Shown: positions 7,198-12,923 of the stretch, one piece after another
Layout of the letters: the number at the start of each line of letters is the position of its first letter
Position numbering within the stretch: position 1 is the first letter of the stretch
Assembly (NCBI GenBank): GCA_002789615.1
Contig: PFTO01000038.1
Span: 1-14,551, forward strand
Reading direction: 5' to 3'
Length of the DNA: 14,551 nucleotides
Source of the DNA: Acidobacteria bacterium CG_4_9_14_3_um_filter_49_7
GTDB lineage: Bacteria > Acidobacteriota > Holophagae > Thermotomaculales > Thermotomaculaceae
The notes under the pieces: model-generated
Told to the model about the DNA's origin: nothing
The model's input: only the letters and a program-made list of their open reading frames with translations
Database searches by the model: none
Program-made: the position numbers and the translations under genes

Positions 7198-8173
7198 TAA
7201 CCAGATTTCTCACTTGGAAACTGGCTTTCAGAAATTGGCGGAAATCCTCAGGAAACAGCCTGATATGGTCATCGCCGGACATCGCAATGCCGATGGAGAC
7301 TGTCTTGGGACCATGGGGGCTTTTTACAAACTGATCGTCTCTTTGGGCGGGAATGTCACGCTTTTGACAAGCGATCCCGTTCCTGAAAACTATATGTTTC
7401 TTCCCGGTATGGAGAAGGTTCGGGTATGTGAGTCTTATGATTGTCATGGCCAAACTCTTCTCCTACTGGAATGTGGCACGTTGGGCCGATCGGGTATTTC
7501 CCTTTCCAACTGTGGAGAAACCATTAATCTCGACCATCACCCGGACAATACGCATTATGGATCAATCAACATTGTAGACAGTGGAGCGTCCAGTATTGGT
7601 GAGATGGTTACAGGCTTCTTTCAATCTCACTTTCCCTCTGAAATATCAGATAAAGTGGCAGATTCACTATATGTTGCAATTCATACAGATACTGGTGGAT
7701 TCTCATATGGTAATACATCGTCAGCGGCACTTTCTGCAGCGGCTGTTCTTGTTGGGAAAGGGGCGGACGCCGGAAAGGTGTGCGCGTCCGTATATCAGGA
7801 GAACCGGTTGGCACGGGTTCGCCTGATGGGACACTTTCTTTCCGGGATTCATGTAGACCAGACTGGAAACATTGCGACTGGGATTATTCTGTTGAATGAT
7901 TTAGAGAAATATAAGTGTGTGCCTGCTGATACGGACAATTTTTCCAGTTATCCCAGGGGAATCCGGGGAGTGAAAGCAGGAATCTTTATGATGGAAGTTT
8001 CTCCATCCGTTTTCAAAGTGTCCCTTCGCAGCAAAGGCGAATGGTCAGTCAATGGCACAGCAATGAAAATGGGCGGTGGCGGACATCGGGCTGCAGCTGG
8101 TTTTGTAGCAAAGGGAAGGGCGGAATATCTGATATCTGAAATCATGCTGAAACTTAAGGCGGAAAATGAATAA
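7172..8173 (+). CDS. nrnA: DHH/DHHA1 phosphoesterase, NrnA-like oligoribonuclease/pAp phosphatase
   Basis: NrnA-type proteins degrade 2-5 nucleotide RNAs and dephosphorylate pAp in the cytoplasm, replacing Orn. The 333 residues show DHH motif I as HRNADGD (37-43), motif III as DHH (121-123, NLDHHPDN), motif IV as HTDTGGF (171-177) and the DHHA1 substrate-binding signature GGGGHRAAAG (301-310). Where motif II normally has a metal-binding Asp, this protein has Glu (LLECG, E100), a conservative but notable change. ATG 7172 has GGAG about eight bases before it and lies 26 bases inside rbfA. The gene overlaps truB by eight bases. Its place between rbfA and truB is the usual one in many phyla. The family is sure; which of the NrnA activities it keeps is inference. 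Confidence 0.9.
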   Translation: MDNRPPKNNNQISHLETGFQKLAEILRKQPDMVIAGHRNADGDCLGTMGAFYKLIVSLGGNVTLLTSDPVPENYMFLPGMEKVRVCESYDCHGQTLLLLECGTLGRSGISLSNCGETINLDHHPDNTHYGSINIVDSGASSIGEMVTGFFQSHFPSEISDKVADSLYVAIHTDTGGFSYGNTSSAALSAAAVLVGKGADAGKVCASVYQENRLARVRLMGHFLSGIHVDQTGNIATGIILLNDLEKYKCVPADTDNFSSYPRGIRGVKAGIFMMEVSPSVFKVSLRSKGEWSVNGTAMKMGGGGHRAAAGFVAKGRAEYLISEIMLKLKAENE

Positions 8174-9035
8174 TCAAATATATCTAATAGATAAACCAGC
8201 CGGGATAACATCTTTCGATGTTGTTCAGAAGGTGAGGAAGAGCTCTGGCATCCGCAGGGTCGGTCACGCAGGCACACTGGACCCTTTTGCGACCGGCCTC
8301 TTGATTGTGGCATCGGGGCCATTTACCCGTCTTGTGGATTTTTTCCACAGCTACCCCAAGACTTACCTTGCAACGTTTCAACTGGGAGTGTCCACCGACA
8401 CGGATGATATGACCGGTGCTGTAAAGATTGAAAAAGACGTCTCTGCGGTTTGCCAGTCGGATATTTTGAGTTCCCTGGAACAATTCAGGGGAGAGATTAC
8501 CCAACAGCCGCCTTCAATTTCAGCGAAAAGGGTGGAAGGGAAACGATTGTATCACGTTAATCGGGAGAGTGTAAAAGTAGAGGCAAGGCCGGTACAGGTT
8601 GTGGTTCATGAAATCCGATTAATTGAGGTTGAGCTTCCGTATGTGAAGTTGGAAATTGAGTGTGGCACGGGAACTTACATTCGGTCCATTGCCCGGGATC
8701 TTGGAGAGAAACTTGAAGTGGGTGGGGCTGTAAAATCTTTGTGCCGGACGGCCATCGGTCCGTTTAAGCTTACCGATGCCTGCGACCTTGAAAAGCCTAA
8801 GCCCATCCCTCACCTGTCGATCTTACCGGAATTGGAGTCTTTTTCCCTTGGATCTGAGGCGATTAATGAGCTGTCTTCCGGTAAAAGTCTGGTCCTTCGG
8901 GATGTATTCCTGGATGAAGGGCAGAGAATCCGAATTTTTGACGATTACTTCAGGACAATGCGGGTACTCTGCCGGGTGACAATGAATGGGAGTGTTGGCT
9001 GTCGAATTCAACCCGAAAAAGTCTTCGGAATATGA
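8166..9035 (+). CDS. truB: tRNA pseudouridine(55) synthase TruB
   Basis: TruB converts U55 in the T-loop of tRNAs to pseudouridine and also acts as a tRNA chaperone. The 289 residues contain the catalytic loop GHAGTLDPFATGLL with nucleophile D39, the KTY motif with Y67, and GTGTYIRSIARDLG with Y171 and R173; these correspond to the known active-site residues of E. coli TruB. A C-terminal PUA-like tail follows after about residue 235. The start ATG 8166 overlaps the nrnA stop (ATGAATAA). The stop overlaps the next gene as ATGA. Everything needed for activity appears intact. Confidence 0.97.
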   Translation: MNNQIYLIDKPAGITSFDVVQKVRKSSGIRRVGHAGTLDPFATGLLIVASGPFTRLVDFFHSYPKTYLATFQLGVSTDTDDMTGAVKIEKDVSAVCQSDILSSLEQFRGEITQQPPSISAKRVEGKRLYHVNRESVKVEARPVQVVVHEIRLIEVELPYVKLEIECGTGTYIRSIARDLGEKLEVGGAVKSLCRTAIGPFKLTDACDLEKPKPIPHLSILPELESFSLGSEAINELSSGKSLVLRDVFLDEGQRIRIFDDYFRTMRVLCRVTMNGSVGCRIQPEKVFGI

Positions 9036-9760
9036 AAATGCAGAACCCGATGAAGAACTATTCCCACTTTATTCGCGGGAGAGGTCGCCTGGGATCAACA
9101 ATTGTCAATGGACTGGAAAAGCTCGGAGTTCCTGTTGTGAATGACCCGGAACAGGCGGATGTGATCTGGTTCTGTGTACCGGAAAAAGTGTTGAAATCCG
9201 AGGCGGAAAAGCTTGTTTCCACACTGAGTACTGGCAAAAGTATTGTTCATACCAGTGGACTTCTGCCATCTGAAGCTATTCGGATACGTCCGGATATCCA
9301 GGTGGCATCACTTCATCCCGCCTATTCCTTTGCAGCGCCTTTGCCCGTAATGCCGGAGAATATTCTCTGGACTTTTGAGGGTGATGCGCAGATGCAGGAT
9401 TTGCTGTCACCTCTGGTAAATGCCTGGAATGGTAAATGGGTGGAGATTGCGGCAAATGCTAAGATTCCTTATCATATTGCCTGCGTACTGATGGGCAACC
9501 TGGTGGATGTGCCGGTTACGGCTGCAGAACGGATTTGCAGGCAATTTGGACTGCCCTTTTCAGATATGGCAGAATCACTTCTGATTCCCCACATGACTGA
9601 TTATCCGGCTGGCGAGGTTCTGGAAAAAACAACCGGTCCTGCTGCAAGGGGTGACTTCAAGACGGTTGAGAGAGAGACGGAATGGCTCCATCAAAACCTT
9701 CCGGAATATGAAGAAGTCTACAAACTTCTGTCCAGCTTGATTCAGAAAGAAAGCATTTGA
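9032..9760 (+). CDS. Rossmann-fold / DUF2520 domain protein
   Basis: This is a predicted NAD(P)-dependent oxidoreductase of unknown substrate. The 242 residues begin with a dinucleotide-binding glycine loop GRGRLG (16-21), followed by the Rossmann core (ADVIWFCVP at 42-50, IVHTSGLLPSEAI at 71-83) and SLHPAYSF (93-100), the HP motif typical of the Rossmann plus DUF2520 architecture. A helical C-terminal half follows. The family resembles pyrroline-5-carboxylate and ketopantoate reductases in its first domain. The ATG at 9032 overlaps the truB stop as ATGA; ATG codons at 9038 and 9050 are possible alternatives and none has a strong ribosome binding site. It is the last gene of the operon, in a place where ribF is often found. 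In mycobacteria a DUF2520 gene lies beside panC, panD and coaX, so a role near pantothenate or CoA is possible but unproven. Confidence 0.85.
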   Translation: MKMQNPMKNYSHFIRGRGRLGSTIVNGLEKLGVPVVNDPEQADVIWFCVPEKVLKSEAEKLVSTLSTGKSIVHTSGLLPSEAIRIRPDIQVASLHPAYSFAAPLPVMPENILWTFEGDAQMQDLLSPLVNAWNGKWVEIAANAKIPYHIACVLMGNLVDVPVTAAERICRQFGLPFSDMAESLLIPHMTDYPAGEVLEKTTGPAARGDFKTVERETEWLHQNLPEYEEVYKLLSSLIQKESI

Positions 9761-9780
9761 AAAGGCAAAGCAGGGAGGAG

Positions 9781-9813
9781 TGGGTGTAAACTTTATTTAA
9801 CAGTTTTTGCCCA
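9781..9813 (+). terminator. Weak hairpin after the nusA operon
   Basis: TGGGTGTAAACT (9781-9792) pairs with AGTTTTTGCCCA (9802-9813) around a nine-base loop, with two wobble pairs and one mismatch. It begins 20 bases after the DUF2520 stop, but only three T residues follow the stem. It may help end the operon transcript, though it is not a convincing intrinsic terminator. Confidence 0.3.
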
Positions 9814-9956
9814 TTTCAAGCTTCTGACCCATTATTCTCATCTTGAAAATCCCTAAGACATGGATAAGAAAGGCGATAGGACTACAATCATTGAAGAAAA
9901 TTCTGGCACCATTGTTGCTTTTACAGGACGGGTATTCTGATCCTGGGGAGGTAAAC

Positions 9957-10241
9957 ATGGTAGATGCAAGGGTTTTCGGTATTTTCTCAATCCTACTGGG
10001 TGGTTCAATTGTCGTTTTGTCTACTTTTCTCGGCGCAACGCCTGTCTACCTGATTGTCGGGATATTGACCGGGTTGGGAATCCTGTTTGCCGGTGCAACA
10101 ATCTTAGCGACATTTCTGGCAGGTCGGCAATGTTCCGAATGTGGCGAAATTCTAAGGGATGGAACTTACTCATGTCCCATTTGCGGGCATACAGTCTCAG
10201 AGCGGATCAGTCCTTCGTTAATTCGCCGCCTGCTCCACTGA
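9957..10241 (+). CDS. Small membrane protein with C-terminal zinc ribbon, 94 aa
   Basis: I do not recognise a named family. Two hydrophobic stretches (about residues 6-25 and 29-56, the second long enough to cross the membrane) are followed by a compact zinc-ribbon: CSEC (C59, C62) and CPIC (C73, C76), spaced as in two-knuckle ribbons. A basic tail (SLIRRLLH) ends the protein. The start ATG 9957 has GGGGAGG six bases upstream. The frame is open further back to a TTG at 9843, but that lacks a ribosome binding site and would add an unlikely N terminus. The expected topology is a cytoplasmic zinc ribbon anchored in the inner membrane. It stands alone, about 200 bases from the genes on each side. 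A role in binding protein or nucleic acid at the membrane is a guess. Confidence 0.72.
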   Translation: MVDARVFGIFSILLGGSIVVLSTFLGATPVYLIVGILTGLGILFAGATILATFLAGRQCSECGEILRDGTYSCPICGHTVSERISPSLIRRLLH

Positions 10242-10427
10242 AGTCCGACCAACTTACACCGTTTGTCCCCGTGGGTGGTTCCAGGAACAACCACGAAAGG
10301 CAACATACTTTGACCCGGAAATGGGGGACCCGGCATAATTTATTTTGGCAAGGAATAACTGGAATAGTAAAATTCTGTTATATCGGATCCTTTTTGGGAT
10401 AGATTTTGGCATTACAAGAAGGTGATA

Positions 10428-11162
10428 ATGGATCAGAATGACCTTCTGAATTGCATGGCTGATTATTTGGTAAGTTGTTCTCACCAGAACTCAGAACAAG
10501 ATATTCGGGAAGATGCAGTATGGGTCTTGTCGAATATGGTGAATTGCCAAAGTTCAGCTGAACAGATTCGCCAGACATTGCTCAGTGTCTGGAGTGCGAT
10601 ACTTATCCGTGAATGTGAACAGGAACCTGTGAAAATGATGAAAAATTTCCGCCTCCTGTCAGAGAATCTCAGGGGTCCACTCAATAAAAATGAATTGGTT
10701 AACAGAACGGTAGAGGCTATTGTGCGGATCGAGACAGAGATAGAAACAGAAACAGAAACAGAAACAGAAACAGAAACAGAAACAGAAACAGAAAAGGTTC
10801 TTCGTGATGCCGTTTATGGACTTCTGGGTGGGCTATCAAACCATGCCCTGAAAATGATATCTGTTGACTTTCTTGCGGATTTTCTCGGCATCGGGCGCAG
10901 CGTCTTTTTCGAGAAAATCAAAAAGGCCACAGGGAAAACACCACACCAGTTACTTCTAAATGAAAGACTTCGTCGGTCCCTCATATTGCTTTCTGATACT
11001 TCCATGAAGCGTTTGTCTGTCGCAGAGGTTGCGGATACCTTGGGTTTTTCCAGCGCGGCCTATTTTCGAAGAATATTCAAACATACGTTTGGTTATCCTC
11101 CCTCTGAATTGCCCGCCCGGACGAAATTACCCCCTGGTGAAGTTACGAAAAATCATAACTAA
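10428..11162 (+). CDS. AraC/XylS-type transcription regulator with Glu-Thr repeat linker
   Basis: The C-terminal part (about residues 145-228) is an AraC-type double helix-turn-helix. The first helix-turn-helix is ISVDFLADFLGIGRSVFFEK, the middle helix contains TPHQLLLNERLRRSLILL, and the second contains VAEVADTLGFSSAAYFRRIF followed by FGYPPSEL. The N-terminal region (1-100) is helical and matches no sensor domain I know; there is no receiver, cupin or membrane segment. Between them lies (Glu-Thr)8 at residues 106-121, encoded by eight perfect GAAACA units. ATG 10428 is chosen because AAGGTG lies just before it; the in-frame GTG at 10422 is inside that site. The next gene is 136 bases downstream on the same strand, across a spacer with a promoter-like and a dyad sequence, so it may be a target. 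That link is inference. Confidence 0.85.
   Translation: MDQNDLLNCMADYLVSCSHQNSEQDIREDAVWVLSNMVNCQSSAEQIRQTLLSVWSAILIRECEQEPVKMMKNFRLLSENLRGPLNKNELVNRTVEAIVRIETEIETETETETETETETETEKVLRDAVYGLLGGLSNHALKMISVDFLADFLGIGRSVFFEKIKKATGKTPHQLLLNERLRRSLILLSDTSMKRLSVAEVADTLGFSSAAYFRRIFKHTFGYPPSELPARTKLPPGEVTKNHN
10743..10790 (+). repeat. Eight perfect tandem copies of GAAACA inside the AraC-type gene
   Basis: GAAACA is repeated eight times without error, preceded by two degenerate units (GAGACA, GAGATA at 10731-10742) and followed by GAAAAG. Each unit encodes Glu-Thr, so gain or loss of units keeps the frame and changes only the length of the linker between the N-terminal region and the DNA-binding domain. 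Perfect units point to recent slippage. Confidence 0.95.
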
Positions 11163-11221
11163 TAATTAAATGAATAGGTAGCAAATTCCAAGGATTTGAA
11201 AAGTCCGGACATATTTACCTC

Positions 11222-11249
11222 TTTCCAAAGTTTATTAAGGTGCTATATT
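11222..11249 (+). promoter_or_regulatory. Possible promoter of the secreted Cys-rich protein gene
   Basis: TATATT at 11244-11249 is a good -10 candidate, with TTTCCA at 11222-11227 as a poor -35 after a 16-base spacer. A poor -35 would fit a promoter that needs an activator, such as the AraC-type protein encoded just upstream. Transcription would start near 11256, about 43 bases before the ATG. Confidence 0.3.
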
Positions 11250-11259
11250 TAAAAATATC

Positions 11260-11275
11260 AGATTTGGCCGAATCT
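11260..11275. promoter_or_regulatory. Operator-like dyad before the secreted protein gene
   Basis: AGATTTGGCCGAATCT is symmetric at 14 of 16 positions (arms AGATT/AATCT around GGCC). It lies between the candidate -10 and the start codon. A separate perfect 8-bp palindrome GTCCGGAC is at 11203-11210, upstream of the candidate -35. Either could bind a regulator; there is no direct evidence. Confidence 0.3.
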
Positions 11276-11298
11276 AAAGACTTTCTAAGGTGAATTTT

Positions 11299-11904
11299 AT
11301 GAAACGCTTGTTACTACTTTTGGTTTTTCTGGGATGGATTGCGGGACCTAATGTATTTGCAATGGTGAATCAAGGAGATGACGTGAACTTTCAAGGGGCA
11401 TCAACCCACTTCACTGTCTCGGATGATTTGGGGTACACCAGCTTCTTTATCGCAGATAACCAATTCTTCATCACTGATTCCGATGGAAATATGATCTCTG
11501 GTGTCTTTTCAAAATTAGGAGAGTCGGAACAGACTTTGACAATGAAGTCTTCTGTTACAATAAATGGCCAACAACACACCTGGACGGCAGAAATTACCAA
11601 AGACATGTCTCAATTGGTGAGAATTGTGAATGGCTCAGATGAGCTGCGCGCACTTTATGCGGAATGTGCAATGTTGCAGGGAACCCGGCTCCTGCAGGAC
11701 GTATGTGCAGAAGCGGATCAATTGAACGGGGTTAAATCGGATTCCAAAAGAATTATGTGGTGGCAAAGGGCTCTTTGCGCTGTTGGAACCGTGGGAGCTG
11801 GTGTTTTGTGCGTTCCGTTAGCTCCACCTATTGGTCCGCTGGCATGCGCATCGGGTTATCGTGCCTTGTGCCTGAGTCTAGCGGATTCGGACTTCTGGGA
11901 TTAA
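11299..11904 (+). CDS. Secreted protein with six cysteines and hydrophobic C-terminal region, 201 aa
   Basis: I do not recognise a family. The first 21 residues are a typical signal peptide (MKRLLLLLVFLGWIAGPNVFA), with cleavage likely after VFA, so the protein is exported. The mature N-terminal part (about 25-110) is rich in Ser, Thr, Asp and aromatic residues and probably beta-stranded. The C-terminal part has all six cysteines (C123, C136, C160, C171, C183, C191), an even number suited to three disulfides. It includes a hydrophobic Gly/Ala/Pro-rich stretch (about 158-193, AVGTVGAGVLCVPLAPPIGP) that could insert in a membrane. ATG 11299 follows AAGGTG at a normal spacing; the in-frame GTG at 11290 is part of that site. 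A small membrane protein gene follows after 20 bases. The pair resembles toxin-and-immunity or envelope-protein arrangements only in outline. Confidence 0.75.
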   Translation: MKRLLLLLVFLGWIAGPNVFAMVNQGDDVNFQGASTHFTVSDDLGYTSFFIADNQFFITDSDGNMISGVFSKLGESEQTLTMKSSVTINGQQHTWTAEITKDMSQLVRIVNGSDELRALYAECAMLQGTRLLQDVCAEADQLNGVKSDSKRIMWWQRALCAVGTVGAGVLCVPLAPPIGPLACASGYRALCLSLADSDFWD

Positions 11905-11924
11905 GAGTTTAGGAGGAGGGGCCA

Positions 11925-12143
11925 ATGAGAGAGAAGAATGTGAAAATAAACTGGAAGCTTCGCATAAAAACGACAGTGCTGTGGGTAATACCTTTCATAC
12001 TGATTGGATACGTGGGAGAGAAGCTCTTTCCCGGTGTATCAATTCCCATTATCTCGGGGCTGGAATTTCTGTGCTTCCTTGTAATTTATGGTGCCTATCG
12101 GCTCTTGCGTTGGAGAAAGAGAGAAGACTCAGAGACAGTCTGA
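11925..12143 (+). CDS. Small membrane protein with two transmembrane segments, 72 aa
   Basis: I do not recognise a family. A basic N terminus (MREKNVKINWKLRIK) precedes a hydrophobic segment (about 18-32, VLWVIPFILIGYVG) and a second one (about 41-60, PIISGLEFLCFLVIYGAYRL). A charged tail, RWRKREDSE, follows. Under the positive-inside rule both ends face the cytoplasm. ATG 11925 has a strong AGGAGGAGGGG ribosome binding site. It begins 20 bases after the secreted Cys-rich protein, so the two are probably cotranscribed. Size and context would allow an immunity or accessory role to its neighbour; this is inference only. Confidence 0.7.
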   Translation: MREKNVKINWKLRIKTTVLWVIPFILIGYVGEKLFPGVSIPIISGLEFLCFLVIYGAYRLLRWRKREDSETV

Positions 12144-12322
12144 AAAACCATAGCATTCTGGAATGAGAGGGGGGGCATCTGAATCGACAAGCAGCGTTCA
12201 AAAACGTCCGTGAAGGACGAAAGGGGCCCCACCAAGGTTTTCAAAATCAAGGTGTCTGCGCCGTCGGGGAAGAACTTGTAACCTTCGCTTTTGTCTATGG
12301 TAATGAAGTCGCTCAGTTCGAT

Positions 12323-12646
12323 ATGAGTGGCAAGCTGGTCAGCTTCAATCATCTGCCGGTTCAAATTCAGGGACTGAAGGTCCGCAGGCAGTGGGAAATC
12401 GCAACATTCAGCAAGGGAACGGTTATAGATATGAAGACAGTGGGCGATGTGGTATGCATTCTGGCCAATGAGGCCGGGTCTTCTCCCCACTCTGTGCTAT
12501 TCAGTTATGACCGGAGTAAGGTTAACAGGCTCTGGGCCTTTGATCGGGAGCTCCGTAGCTTTGCCGTGGAAGGGCAGAACTTTTTCGCAGTGGACCAGGA
12601 CGATGCTTTGGTGCGGGTCTACAAGATGGAGGACAAGGCAGAGTAA
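12323..12646 (+). pseudogene. Probable N-terminally truncated beta-propeller-like protein fragment
   Basis: The frame from ATG 12323 encodes 107 residues with propeller-like blades: short strands followed by aromatic-Asp and turn motifs such as FSYDRSKVNRLWAFD and FFAVDQDDALVRVYKM. The ATG has no ribosome binding site. The same frame is open upstream to a stop at 12164-12166 and reads sensibly (AVGEELVTFAFVYGNEVAQFD), but it has no ATG, GTG or TTG before 12323. A CTG at 12179 does have a GAGGGGGGG stretch a few bases upstream. So this is either the 3' remnant of a larger gene or a 155-residue protein starting at CTG 12179. The propeller call is by eye and tentative. No signal peptide is seen. 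The next gene is on the opposite strand. Confidence 0.45.
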
Positions 12647-12923
12647 GAGATTTCTCACGTTAGCGGAAAAAACCCATTTCCTTTTTCCTCAGTTTTCGGG
12701 GTGGGGAGGGTAAGCCCTTCTCAGTGGCCGGCGGCGTCGGAAATAGCTATAGTCTGGCAAGCAAGAATATGGCAACACTCCCCCTTTTACTCAAAGTTAA
12801 TCTCAATCTTATCTTTGTGACTTTGTGTCTTTGTGTTGTAGTCTCCTCTTCCTCTGCGTACACTGCGATCTCAGCGGTAAGGCCTTTTGTTCTCTTTGCC
12901 CCGTGGTTTCGTGTTTTGTCCGA
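12647..12923. other. Convergent intergenic region, no gene seen
   Basis: This spacer between the propeller-like fragment and the end of nrdJ holds a T/C-rich run (12675-12705), a GC-rich patch (12727-12741) and the CTTTGTG-type repeat at 12811-12920. No strong bidirectional terminator is visible, although two converging transcripts should end here. Confidence 0.6.
12811..12920 (-). repeat. Low-complexity dispersed-repeat-like element (CACAAAG type)
   Basis: On the minus strand, just past the nrdJ stop, come three modules: an ACGAAACCACGG-like part (12901-12920), a GCTGAGATCGCAGTGTACGC part (12851-12878) and three 8-bp units of CACAAAG (12813-12836; CTTTGTG on the plus strand). From memory, strings of this type (cacgaag, acgcagag, cacaaag) recur between genes in many environmental bacterial genomes and give false proteins containing LCLC. 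The sequence periodicity is seen here; the family assignment is recollection. Confidence 0.5.

Noticed and set aside
9860..9940. A 26-codon open frame before the zinc-ribbon gene
   Set aside because: It reads plausibly but has no ribosome binding site and is too short to support on sequence alone.
9843..9956. N-terminal extension of the zinc-ribbon protein from a TTG at 9843
   Set aside because: No ribosome binding site at the TTG, while ATG 9957 has GGGGAGG at ideal spacing and starts cleanly before the first hydrophobic segment.
10270..10295. Hairpin with arms GTGGTT / AACCAC before the AraC-type gene
   Set aside because: Six pairs with an eight-base loop and no T-tract; too weak to call a terminator or operator.
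12205..12230. Short hairpin CGTCC / GGACG and the palindrome GGGGCCCC
   Set aside because: Both lie within the open propeller-like frame, have no T-tract and are short enough to arise by chance.
10731..12836. CRISPR array, considered for the GAAACA and CTTTGTG repeats
   Set aside because: Units are 6 and 8 bases with no spacers; one set is inside a coding frame and no cas gene is present.
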